This document shows positions 1 to 5,915 of a DNA stretch of 6,002 nucleotides, one piece after another. The stretch's first letter is position 1; every line of letters starts with the position of its first letter. The notes beneath the pieces are model-generated. The model worked only from the letters and a program-made list of their open reading frames with translations, was not told the DNA's origin and did no database searches. A program made the position numbers and the translations under genes. The DNA is from Candidatus Sumerlaeota bacterium (GTDB taxonomy: Bacteria > Sumerlaeota > Sumerlaeia > MWCT01), in NCBI GenBank assembly GCA_026398545.1, contig JAPLSR010000088.1, forward strand, positions 1-6,002. Reading direction: 5' to 3'.

Positions 1-1200
1 AAAGACCTCACCGATGTTTCAGATTTCCATATTTCCGCCCACTCAGAGGATGGACGAACGGTTCTTCAAGAAGTGGCGCAGTTTGGGAAGGCACAGGATG
101 GCGCCAACCTTTCCGCACTTTTGAAACTCCCGGGCGGCGTCTGGCGGGTGGAACTTTCCAATGGGGGTAAAGGCGACAAAGGCAGGATTACAGGACTCAC
201 CATCACGCCTGTTTTCACCGGAGCATATCATCGTGAGGCGGAAGACACCGACCTCTATCACCCCACTGTATGGAAGAGGATAGAAACCATTTCCAATGGT
301 CGTTGTTTCACGTTAGAACGCGACAGCTATCTATATTATGATAGAATCCCCTTTGGACAGGATGGGCGTTTCGTTTTCAGCCTCAGGGCAATGGAGGATA
401 AGCCGGGACCTGTCCTGATTGAGGTTGCCATGGACTGGCATCCGAAGGGATTCCTCATCTTTGACCGCGGCGATGATTCCTGGTCTGTGAAGACATTATT
501 ACTGGATGCGCCGTCGGGGGAACATACCGTCTCACTCCATTATATAACGCCACCGGGGGAGATTGAAAAACTGGTCAGCGGCAAGATGCCTGCCGACCCG
601 GCGCAGGACACGGATGCACGCCTTGATTATTTTGAAATCCGACCGCTCTCCTCCGGTGAACAGATTCCCGATATGCGTTTTGCCATTGAGGGGCGACTTG
701 TCCCGCGAGTCCCGGCTCTGGAGGCGGGATACAAGGATGTCCAATCACCTGCAACGCTGGCGAACGGGTGGCAACTTGACCCTGCGCTTCCATTCAGTTT
801 TCCGGCGGATGAACCTCAGCATCGGGATTGCATAAAAATCACAATTCCGCCAGGTGCTCCCGGACTCAACGTGTTCTCGCCGATTTTCCCGGTCCGGGCG
901 GGGAATTTCCTTTATTTCAGCACATGGGTCAAGGTTGAGAAATTGGACAATCATTCAGCTAACATGAGGGTTGTTTATCTAAATCGTCAGAATCAGGCGG
1001 TCGGGATGCATATCCTCAATGCGGACGGGCTGACGGGCACTACTGAATGGGTCAGGCAGGTTTATTTCCGCGAGGTTCCGCAAGGTGCGGAGCAGGCGGC
1101 GGTTCTATTCTGGGTTTATGGCAATTCACGGCAGTTTTCCGAGGGGACGGGGAATCTCTATTTCGACCGTATCCGATTTGAAGATGCCAAATCTAAATAG
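1..1200 (+). CDS. C-terminal part of a large protein with carbohydrate-binding-like beta-sandwich modules (5' end outside window)
   Basis: The frame is open from base 1 to the TAG at 1198-1200, so 399 residues are visible and the true start lies upstream; the GTG at 73 is only an internal codon. Numbering from the first visible codon, three parts can be seen. Residues 1 to about 74 look like the end of one beta-rich module (GGVWRVELSNGG, then GLTITPVF). Residues about 95-216 form a second, ending in DARLDYFEIRPL. Residues about 255-395 form a third, running from NGWQLDPALPF to GNLYFDRIRFEDA. Alternating hydrophobic and aromatic strands that end in an 'L/FDxI/FxIR' strand are typical of galactose-binding-like or CBM-type jelly rolls, which usually accompany exported glycan-active or surface proteins. 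No catalytic domain is visible in this part, so the enzyme activity, if any, is unknown. The module assignment is inference from pattern; the coding call is secure. Confidence 0.85.
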   Translation, partial: KDLTDVSDFHISAHSEDGRTVLQEVAQFGKAQDGANLSALLKLPGGVWRVELSNGGKGDKGRITGLTITPVFTGAYHREAEDTDLYHPTVWKRIETISNGRCFTLERDSYLYYDRIPFGQDGRFVFSLRAMEDKPGPVLIEVAMDWHPKGFLIFDRGDDSWSVKTLLLDAPSGEHTVSLHYITPPGEIEKLVSGKMPADPAQDTDARLDYFEIRPLSSGEQIPDMRFAIEGRLVPRVPALEAGYKDVQSPATLANGWQLDPALPFSFPADEPQHRDCIKITIPPGAPGLNVFSPIFPVRAGNFLYFSTWVKVEKLDNHSANMRVVYLNRQNQAVGMHILNADGLTGTTEWVRQVYFREVPQGAEQAAVLFWVYGNSRQFSEGTGNLYFDRIRFEDAKSK

Positions 1201-1393
1201 AAAATATTACTGGCGCCTGGCTTCAATTCATTTTTGTGATGAACTGCGGCAATTTTTGAGAATATTTTTAGACCGGATAAGAGCCATGTGCGGGCATTGA
1301 AATGAATTGCGTCTTCACTCATAAATCTCCGAATTATCGGCAATCCATTTGGTGAGAGGGTTTAATTTTGTGGGAAAAACGGGAACCGGCATG

Positions 1394-1422
1394 CGCAAAA
1401 TGCAGAATTATGCCATTTTGCG
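1394..1422. promoter_or_regulatory. 9-bp inverted repeat abutting the HU promoter -35 box (candidate operator)
   Basis: CGCAAAATG (1394-1402) and CATTTTGCG (1414-1422) are perfect inverted copies separated by 11 bp. The right arm ends at the base before the predicted -35 box. No T-tract follows, so it does not look like a terminator. The position suits a dimeric transcription factor acting next to RNA polymerase. A repeat of this size can arise by chance in a few kilobases, so only its location makes it notable. Confidence 0.4.
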
Positions 1423-1450
1423 TTAACAGACATCCGCTGGGCTTTATAAT
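1423..1450 (+). promoter_or_regulatory. Sigma-70-type promoter upstream of the HU gene
   Basis: The -35 box TTAACA (1423-1428) matches five of six consensus bases. A 16-bp spacer follows, then a perfect -10 box TATAAT (1445-1450). Transcription would start near 1457 and give a leader of about 205 nt before the HU start codon, beginning almost directly with the small CCTCT-CCGA-AGAGG stem. This is the best promoter match noticed in the window. Confidence 0.65.
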
Positions 1451-1604
1451 ATATGCCTCTCCGAAGAGGTCGGATGCAAAATATTTCAATGCGCTTTAAA
1501 AATTATCTTGACTCAAAAACCCGCTGAGTGTTACGTAACTACGAGGTCTTTCAGAAAATAGTTGTGAGTGGGGCAGCTTTAAAGAATCACAAGCACAGGT
1601 TTTT

Positions 1605-1620
1605 ATGGGTTTGGGGGGAG
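1605..1620 (+). repeat. 16-nt G-rich sequence, copy 1 (HU leader)
   Basis: ATGGGTTTGGGGGGAG lies 43 bases before the HU start codon and is identical to 5900-5915 on the same strand. Its G-run can form a small stem with CCCC at 1623-1626. It begins with the ATG of the possible leader ORF. Confidence 0.6.
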
Positions 1621-1664
1621 TTCCCCTTTGCATGCGAATGAACAGGAAGGAGGTGAATAGGTAA
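1605..1664 (+). CDS. Possible 19-residue leader ORF overlapping the HU start
   Basis: An ATG at 1605 opens a short frame (MGLGGVPLCMRMNRKEVNR) whose TAA stop (1662-1664) overlaps the HU ATG as TAATG. Such overlaps are the classic layout of translational coupling. Its last codons pass through the HU Shine-Dalgarno, so translating it would affect access to that site. The only ribosome-binding candidate upstream is a weak CAGG five bases before the ATG. In-frame ATGs at 1632 and 1638 would give shorter versions. It may equally be a chance frame; no codon-use or homology evidence is available. Confidence 0.2.
   Translation: MGLGGVPLCMRMNRKEVNR
1647..1656 (+). promoter_or_regulatory. Perfect Shine-Dalgarno for the HU gene
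   Basis: AAGGAGGTGA is complementary over ten bases to the usual 3' end of bacterial 16S rRNA and lies 7 nt before the ATG at 1664. It fixes the HU start and suggests strong translation initiation, fitting an abundant nucleoid protein. Confidence 0.85.
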
Positions 1665-1933
1665 TGACGAAAGCCGAAATGGTGGAAGATGTGGCAAAGA
1701 AATGTTGTATCAAAAAGTCCGAGGCGCAGGAAGCGTTTGAGACCGTATTTGATGTGCTCAGCAAGGCGCTCAAGAAGGACAAGAAGGTCCTGGTTCCCGG
1801 ATTCGGGAGTTTTAAGGTTTCCTCGCGGAAGGCGCGCAAGGGGCGCAACCCGCAGACGGGCGCTGAGATTAATATCCCGAAATCCAAGACAGTCCGTTTC
1901 AAGCCGGCTGAGAAACTCAAAGAGGGAATCTGA
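1664..1933 (+). CDS. HU-family nucleoid DNA-binding protein
   Basis: The 89-residue product has the normal length and layout of bacterial HU, a small dimeric protein that bends and compacts DNA in the nucleoid. Residues 1-40 form the two-helix dimerisation part. VPGFGSFKV (44-52) is the family signature leading into the beta arm. RKARKGRNPQTG (55-66) carries the basic arm, with the conserved proline (Pro63) that in known HU/IHF structures intercalates between base pairs. INIPKSKTVRFKP (69-81) and a final helix complete the fold. The ATG is set by a perfect Shine-Dalgarno. The gene appears monocistronic, with its own promoter and a terminator downstream. Oddly, residues 14-15 are two adjacent cysteines where E. 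coli HU has Thr-Gly; HU proteins are usually cysteine-free. IHF subunits are relatives, but the length and arm sequence favour HU. Confidence 0.96.
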   Translation: MTKAEMVEDVAKKCCIKKSEAQEAFETVFDVLSKALKKDKKVLVPGFGSFKVSSRKARKGRNPQTGAEINIPKSKTVRFKPAEKLKEGI

Positions 1934-1967
1934 CCCTTCCTGGTGATTTTCCTTCAGGGTTAAAATG

Positions 1968-2004
1968 AAAGGCGGGTCGTGATTGACCCGCCTTTTTTGT
2001 TTTG
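1968..2004. terminator. Rho-independent terminator between convergent genes, probably bidirectional
   Basis: AAAGGCGGGTC (1968-1978) pairs perfectly with GACCCGCCTTT (1985-1995) around a 6-nt GTGATT loop, followed on the + strand by TTTTTTGTTTTG (1993-2004). This is an excellent terminator for the HU transcript. On the - strand the same stem is followed by TTTCATTTTA, so it may also stop transcripts of the phosphatase gene that ends at 2039. The convergent arrangement supports shared use. Confidence 0.9.
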
Positions 2005-2038
2005 TAGGAAATAAGCGTTCCATGCACCGTATCAAATT

Positions 2039-2824
2039 TTATTTCAAACACGATGCGAGGACTTCTCTCATTTCGTTGTGGATGGCGCCGTTGGTGGCAA
2101 GGAGTTGGTTTTTTTCAATGGCGAATTTTCCTCCGGGGAAATCGCTCACCCTGCCGCCCGCCTCCTCAACAATCAACCAGCCGGCAGCCGTATCCCACGG
2201 CTTCAAATTCTCCTCCCAGTAACCCTCCACGCGCCCGCACGCCACAAAGCACATATCAAGCGCCGCCGAGCCTATACGCCTGACGCCGTGGCAGCGCATC
2301 ATAAAGGCGCGGAAAAATCTTAAGTAATAGTCCGCCCTCTCTCGGCGGTCATAGGCGAATCCTGTGACAACGAGGCTTTGACTCAAATCCCGCGTCTGCG
2401 AGACATGAATGGGTTTTTCATTCAAAAAGGCGCCACCGCCTCTTTCCGCAAAAAACAGTTCCCTGTGGTAAGGATTGTAAACAGCGCCCAGAATTATGCT
2501 GCCCGCGCGTTCCACTCCGATGGAGATACAGAAGGCGGGAAAGGTGTGCGCATAGTTCGTGGTGCCGTCAAGGGGGTCAATCACCCAGCGGAAGTCAGAG
2601 ACTTGGCGGGCGCTGAGACCAGACTCCTCCGCGAGGATGTGATGGTCGGGGAAAGCCTTGCGTATGCCCTCAATGATTATTTCCTCTGAGCGGTGGTCTG
2701 CCTCCGTTATGAGGTCAATCTCGCCAGATTTCGTCTCCACGTGTTCAAGGTTTCCATAATAGTGCATCAAAACGTTGCCCGCTTCGTAAATTGTTCGCAG
2801 CAAAACTTCACGCAATTCTTTCAA
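2039..2824 (-). CDS. Inositol monophosphatase family protein (SuhB-like)
   Basis: The 261-residue product has the usual length of this Mg2+-dependent sugar-phosphatase family, which hydrolyses inositol monophosphates and related phosphoesters in the cytoplasm. All metal-site motifs are present: DLITEAD (37-43), ILAEES with Glu66, DPLDGTTN (83-90) with Asp83, Asp86 and Thr88, and PWDTAAG (209-215) with Asp211. By family knowledge these bind the catalytic metals and the attacking water, so the enzyme is probably active. The start is TTG at 2824-2822: a GAAGGG ribosome-binding site lies 9 nt upstream, an in-frame stop sits at 2848-2846, and the first internal methionine (residue 20) would cut into the first helix. 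The gene is divergent from its right neighbour and convergent with HU. Substrate cannot be told from sequence: inositol phosphate, histidinol phosphate, fructose 1,6-bisphosphate and 3'-phosphoadenosine phosphate are all used within the superfamily. Confidence 0.95.
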   Translation of the reverse strand: MKELREVLLRTIYEAGNVLMHYYGNLEHVETKSGEIDLITEADHRSEEIIIEGIRKAFPDHHILAEESGLSARQVSDFRWVIDPLDGTTNYAHTFPAFCISIGVERAGSIILGAVYNPYHRELFFAERGGGAFLNEKPIHVSQTRDLSQSLVVTGFAYDRRERADYYLRFFRAFMMRCHGVRRIGSAALDMCFVACGRVEGYWEENLKPWDTAAGWLIVEEAGGRVSDFPGGKFAIEKNQLLATNGAIHNEMREVLASCLK

Positions 2825-3035
2825 ATTTTTAATCCCTTCTGATTTTTAATATCAATAATCAGATGATAGGGTAATTGCACATCCGGTCATGTTGTCAATG
2901 CTGTATTGCTCTTCGATAGATGGTCTGGCGAATGAACGCAAAAAATATTTTAAGTTATGGGAACTATAATTGGAAACCCTCGTCTAATGTTATAAAGTCT
3001 TTGAAAATTACTATTAATGGGAAAGGGGATTAATT
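2825..3035. promoter_or_regulatory. Divergent intergenic region with possible promoters for both flanking genes
   Basis: This 211-bp AT-rich gap must drive both neighbours. Toward the phosphatase, a perfect TTGACA on the - strand (TGTCAA at 2893-2898) is present, but no good -10 lies at standard spacing; a TATCAT (2863-2868) is 24 nt away. Toward the right-hand gene, a perfect TATAAT occurs at 2964-2969 without a clear -35, and TTGGAA (2969-2974) with TAAAGT (2992-2997) gives a 17-bp spacing at only four of six matches each. None is decisive. Confidence 0.3.
2834..2839 (-). promoter_or_regulatory. Ribosome-binding site supporting the TTG start of the phosphatase gene
   Basis: On the - strand GAAGGG precedes the TTG codon (2824-2822) by 9 nt. 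No ATG or GTG is positioned better in the same frame before the upstream stop, so this site decides the start. Confidence 0.65.
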
Positions 3036-4199
3036 ATGGGCAGATTGAATCTCTGGGTATGGGTTTTGGGTTTGATGGTTCTATCGGTATTGATGGGCAT
3101 CGTAGGGGCGGTGATGGCGGCAGAACCTGGAGCAGCCACCCCCGCTATCCCCGTCTCTTCCGCGCCTGATACTTCAACCCTTGGTTATGTAAAGGACGCC
3201 TCCGAAGACTTCCGCAGCTTAGGCGCTTCGGGACATGCAGTTCTGTTCGAGCGCCCCGATGGCGCATCCTTCATTGAATCCGTGCAGATTTTTGCCGCCC
3301 GCTATGGGATGCCGGAGCCTCCCCAAGAAAACTTCCACCTTTATGTGCTCAATGAAAAACAGCAGGTGCTTGCCGATGTGGAGTTCCCGTATTCCTTCGT
3401 CGAGCGGGGAAACCTGCGCTGGTATGTGCTCAACACACCGTCCGTTGAGGTCCCAAAGCAGTTTTATGTGGCGTTGGCTTTCAATCCGCACCAGACAAAG
3501 GGTATTTACCTCGGACTGGATAAAAGCGTGGCGCAGTCTCATTCATTTACGGGTCTGCCGGGGGCGGGTTACAGCAAAGTGACGGAGACATTTGATTGGA
3601 TGGTGCGAGTGACGTTAGTCGCGGCGCCCTCCGGAAAATTCGGCGTGCGCCGCCTTGCCGACTGGAAACCGCCGCAAGCCGCCGCCGACCCGTTTGCGGG
3701 ATGTATTGAAATCGCATTCAGCTCGGATGTCACAGAGAACAAGCAGAGTTATGGAGGCAGCGGTCCTGCCATCAAATTCACCATTTCGGATGGGACGCCT
3801 TCCACGGTTCCTTCAAAGTTATATGTCATCAAGGGCTTTCGCTTTTACGGCAGCCGCTATGGTTCGGGGTATGAGCCAAACACCACAATGATAAAAGCGG
3901 CTCTTCAGGATGCCCAGGGCAAGATTATCTGGCAGGAATCCTTCCCATACGCCCTGCTAAGTTACAAGGCAAAATGGGTGGACCTTGTGCCGTCACAGCC
4001 TATTCCATTGGCAGGACAGGCGGTCGCGCCGTTGACCTTCTCTCTGAATCCGGAAGCGCACCAGACCAAGGGCGTCTATTTTCATTACTTGAAAAATCCG
4101 CCAAAATCGCATTCCCTTGCCGGAACAGTGGAAATGGGATTCAAGGAAGTGGCTGACCGCGAATGGCTGATACGGGTGTATCTGGCGGCGGTGAACTGA
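3036..4199 (+). CDS. Exported protein with two copies of an uncharacterised domain ('HQTKG' repeat protein)
   Basis: The 387-residue product begins with a hydrophobic segment (residues 5-28) and a likely signal-peptidase site after Val-Met-Ala28, so the mature protein is probably outside the cytoplasm. A short Ala/Pro/Ser linker follows. The remainder consists of two divergent copies of one beta-rich domain, about 48-195 and 218-385. Matching landmarks are FAARYG (86-91) with FYGSRYG (270-276), EFPYSF (116-121) with SFPYAL (302-307), HQTKGIYLGL (152-161) with HQTKGVYFHY (342-351), SHSFTG (168-173) with SHSLAG (358-363), and WMVRVTL (188-194) with WLIRVYL (377-383). From memory, similar domains follow regulatory or sigma-factor modules in Planctomycetota, but I cannot verify this. 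No catalytic signature is evident; ligand binding or a structural role is possible. The ATG follows an AAAGGGG site by 7 nt. The gene has no same-strand neighbour in the window. Confidence 0.88.
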   Translation: MGRLNLWVWVLGLMVLSVLMGIVGAVMAAEPGAATPAIPVSSAPDTSTLGYVKDASEDFRSLGASGHAVLFERPDGASFIESVQIFAARYGMPEPPQENFHLYVLNEKQQVLADVEFPYSFVERGNLRWYVLNTPSVEVPKQFYVALAFNPHQTKGIYLGLDKSVAQSHSFTGLPGAGYSKVTETFDWMVRVTLVAAPSGKFGVRRLADWKPPQAAADPFAGCIEIAFSSDVTENKQSYGGSGPAIKFTISDGTPSTVPSKLYVIKGFRFYGSRYGSGYEPNTTMIKAALQDAQGKIIWQESFPYALLSYKAKWVDLVPSQPIPLAGQAVAPLTFSLNPEAHQTKGVYFHYLKNPPKSHSLAGTVEMGFKEVADREWLIRVYLAAVN

Positions 4200-4200
4200 A

Positions 4201-4256
4201 GAATCGGAGAATCGGAGAAACGGAGAAGCGGAGAAGCGGGGAATCGGAGAAGCGGG
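4201..4256. repeat. Octamer tandem repeat, seven units of GAAKCGGR type
   Basis: Seven consecutive 8-nt units run without a gap: GAATCGGA twice, GAAACGGA, GAAGCGGA, GAAGCGGG, GAATCGGA and GAAGCGGG. The array starts two bases after the TGA of the upstream gene and ends 22 bases before the stop codon of the convergent gene. It is strongly purine-biased on the + strand. Units vary only at positions 4 and 8. There is no palindrome within a unit and no unique spacer, so it is a minisatellite and not a CRISPR array. Confidence 0.9.
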
Positions 4257-4260
4257 GGGT

Positions 4261-4283
4261 GGGGAAAATGCCCCTTTGTTATT
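4261..4283 (+). terminator. Weak candidate terminator downstream of the octamer repeat
   Basis: GGGG (4261-4264) can pair with CCCC (4271-4274) around AAAATG, followed by TTTGTTATT. The stem is only 4 bp and the T-tract is interrupted, but it is the only terminator-like structure between the two convergent genes. It overlaps the TAA stop of the - strand gene. Confidence 0.3.
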
Positions 4284-5757
4284 CCTTATCGGGGTGCTCG
4301 CGGATTAATTCCAGACTCATGCCCCTTTTGAATTCCCCAAAATAGAGATTGCGTCCGCCGGATTCAATCTCGCCTCTCTGGAAGTCAACGGTATCCGAGC
4401 GGAAATCTTTTTTAGCGGGATGCAGAGGGGCGTTGTTTTTCGCATTTGCCTCGAGGCGCCAGGGGTCAAGATTGCCATAATAAAAGTTGCGGAGAAATTT
4501 CCGCTCTTCTGCGGGCAGGGTGGATTCATGTTCCGCCCACACGCCCATGTAAGGGTCGGCGGGAAGCCACCCGTAAGGCTTGATATAAAAAGCACACCAG
4601 TCGTGCATCCCCCAATGGTCGCCCTCCATGCACTCCCAGCCGGAGCGCCAGCCGGCAGGCACGCCGGAAATCCGGCACAGGGTGATGAACAAAAGCCCAA
4701 TCTGCCCACAATCACCATACCGATGTTTATACACAAACATCGGGATGTTCAGGATAGTGGAATATTCGTGGGCGTAGCTGTAAACGATATTTTTGCAGAC
4801 CCACTGATAAATCAGTTTGCCCTTCAGGTAGGGATTTTTCTCATCCCCACAGATTTTTCCCGCCAGCGCCCGAAGTTCCGGTGTAAAGGCGATATGAGGG
4901 GGCTCCTCGGCGGTGTATTCCTTGAAGACCGGGTCATCGCCAAACTCCTCCACCATGTTCGGGGCAACTTCCTTGCAGATGCCGCACCTCGTGAATTCAT
5001 AATGCAGGGTAAATGTGGTTGTGGCGTCCTCAGGGGCAATTGACTCAAAATATACTGAGCGGATTACACTCTCGGGCGAGTCTATGGAGGTGGGCTGGGG
5101 GGATGCATTTACAATTTGAATATCCTTCTGATAGGGCGTGATGCGCGGGAAGGGAAGCCAGACGCGTATTAACTCCCCCGCCTTAACATATTCAGGTTTG
5201 GTCGTTATAAATTGTTTAGCGCCCAGCCGGAAAGGCGCCACATAAGGCGAGGCGCCCTTTCCCGACTCCTCCTTCATCCGGCGCGCCATGGCAAGGATGC
5301 GCTCTCCGAAGACATCCCTTTCCGAATAATCCCTGAACCGCACGCGGATTTCGGGATAGCGCTTTGCAAGATTTGCCACCGAGGAGGAAAAATAACATTT
5401 CTTATTGTCAATCATCCGGACGTCAAATTTACCTTCAGCCTCCCAGCGGCGTTGCTCATCGGGGCGAAAATTTTTGATGACCCTTGCGCACTCAGACGTG
5501 ACCTCATCCTCTGACATGTCATAATCCTGTCTGATGCGGCTGATGCGCTCCTTTTCCCACCAGATGGGGGTCTTTTCATTTTCCTGTGCGGAGTGAAGAG
5601 CCTCCTCAAGGAGGGTTTCCGCCTTTTTGAATTCCCCAACCTCCAGAAGCCTGTGCGCCTTCATGACCACATCAGGGAGGTCGGAATACGCTGGGGCAAT
5701 CCCCACGCAGAGGATGAAAAGTGAAAGTATAATAAAGGTGCGTAAAAATTCTCTCAT
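4279..5757 (-). CDS. Exported transglutaminase-like (papain-fold) protein
   Basis: The 492-residue product starts with a signal peptide: hydrophobic residues 7-22 and a probable cleavage after Ala-Tyr-Ser25. Residues about 29-58 (MKAHRLLEVGEFKKAETLLEE core) look like one TPR-like helical hairpin. The middle region (about 180-256) is beta-rich, with WLPFPR at 200-205. The transglutaminase-like core follows: YGDCG (347-351) with the nucleophile Cys350, then GMHDWCAFY (383-391) with His385, then LPADPYMG (398-405) with Asp401, so the Cys-His-Asp triad is complete. Such domains act as cysteine proteases, amidases or cross-linking enzymes; which one applies cannot be read here. Cysteines are frequent outside the active site (90, 121, 258, 261, 303, 321, 361, 376, 388), including CxxC at 258-261, which suggests disulfides or a metal site outside the cytoplasm. 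GGAGGTGA (complement of 5761-5768) ends 3 nt before the ATG and fixes the start. Confidence 0.92.
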   Translation of the reverse strand: MREFLRTFIILSLFILCVGIAPAYSDLPDVVMKAHRLLEVGEFKKAETLLEEALHSAQENEKTPIWWEKERISRIRQDYDMSEDEVTSECARVIKNFRPDEQRRWEAEGKFDVRMIDNKKCYFSSSVANLAKRYPEIRVRFRDYSERDVFGERILAMARRMKEESGKGASPYVAPFRLGAKQFITTKPEYVKAGELIRVWLPFPRITPYQKDIQIVNASPQPTSIDSPESVIRSVYFESIAPEDATTTFTLHYEFTRCGICKEVAPNMVEEFGDDPVFKEYTAEEPPHIAFTPELRALAGKICGDEKNPYLKGKLIYQWVCKNIVYSYAHEYSTILNIPMFVYKHRYGDCGQIGLLFITLCRISGVPAGWRSGWECMEGDHWGMHDWCAFYIKPYGWLPADPYMGVWAEHESTLPAEERKFLRNFYYGNLDPWRLEANAKNNAPLHPAKKDFRSDTVDFQRGEIESGGRNLYFGEFKRGMSLELIREHPDKE

Positions 5758-5855
5758 TCGTCACCTCCGCTTCATGATTTGAGAAGGCATCATGCAAAGG
5801 TGAAGTGGTTATGTAAAGTGGAATATAAACAACTCCCTGACAGATATAAAAGAGT

Positions 5856-5886
5856 GCTGCGACGGGGAATGGGGACCCGTCGCAGC
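5856..5886 (-). terminator. Perfect 11-bp GC-rich stem-loop, possible leftward terminator
   Basis: GCTGCGACGGG (5856-5866) pairs perfectly with CCCGTCGCAGC (5876-5886) around a 9-nt loop. Read leftward it is followed by ACTCTTTTATATC, a weak T-rich run, so it may end a transcript coming from beyond 6002. Read rightward there is no T-tract. The alternative is a structured 5' leader or protein-binding dyad. The structure itself is certain; its role is not. Confidence 0.45.
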
Positions 5887-5899
5887 CGGTGAGATGTGG

Positions 5900-5915
5900 A
5901 TGGGTTTGGGGGGAG
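5900..5915 (+). repeat. 16-nt G-rich sequence, copy 2
   Basis: This is an exact second copy of ATGGGTTTGGGGGGAG (1605-1620), placed 13 bases after the strong stem-loop. It opens a short frame (MGLGGEDNPG...) that stops after 23 residues at 5969-5971. The flanks of the two copies differ. Confidence 0.6.

Larger units (their letters stand above)
1201..1663. other. Long intergenic region and HU leader
   Basis: These 463 bases contain no convincing standard gene. There is no clear terminator directly after the upstream gene. A 10-bp inverted repeat (CAATTCATTT at 1224-1233 and AAATGAATTG at 1300-1309) is separated by 66 bp and may be chance. The right half holds a promoter at 1423-1450 with an abutting dyad, then a leader with several small potential stems: CCTCT/AGAGG at 1456-1469, TTGTGA/TCACAA at 1562-1592, and GGGG/CCCC at 1615-1626. 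There is also a TTGACT box at 1508-1513, but no good -10 follows it. Confidence 0.6.

Noticed and set aside
73..1200. GTG at 73 as the true start of the first gene
   Set aside because: The same frame is open to base 1 with protein-like sequence and no good ribosome-binding site precedes the GTG, so the gene continues outside the window.
1530..1539. Palindrome GTTACGTAAC as an operator
   Set aside because: A 10-bp perfect palindrome is expected several times by chance in 6 kb, and the nearby TTGACT box has no convincing -10.
1576..1620. G-quadruplex in the HU leader or at 5862-5915
   Set aside because: Only two clear G-tracts lie close together in each place; four evenly spaced tracts are not present.
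1496..2035. 179-codon - strand frame across the HU gene
   Set aside because: It runs antisense through HU and through the terminator hairpin, and shows no recognisable domain.
4201..4256. CRISPR array
   Set aside because: Units are 8 nt, contiguous and lack spacers; no cas gene is present.
4163..4345. 60-codon frame over the octamer repeat
   Set aside because: Its charged low-complexity sequence is just a reading of the tandem repeat, and it overlaps two real genes in other frames.
4420..5043. 207-codon + strand frame inside the transglutaminase-like gene
   Set aside because: It lies fully antisense to a gene with an intact catalytic triad and strong ribosome-binding site; the composition is that of a shadow frame.
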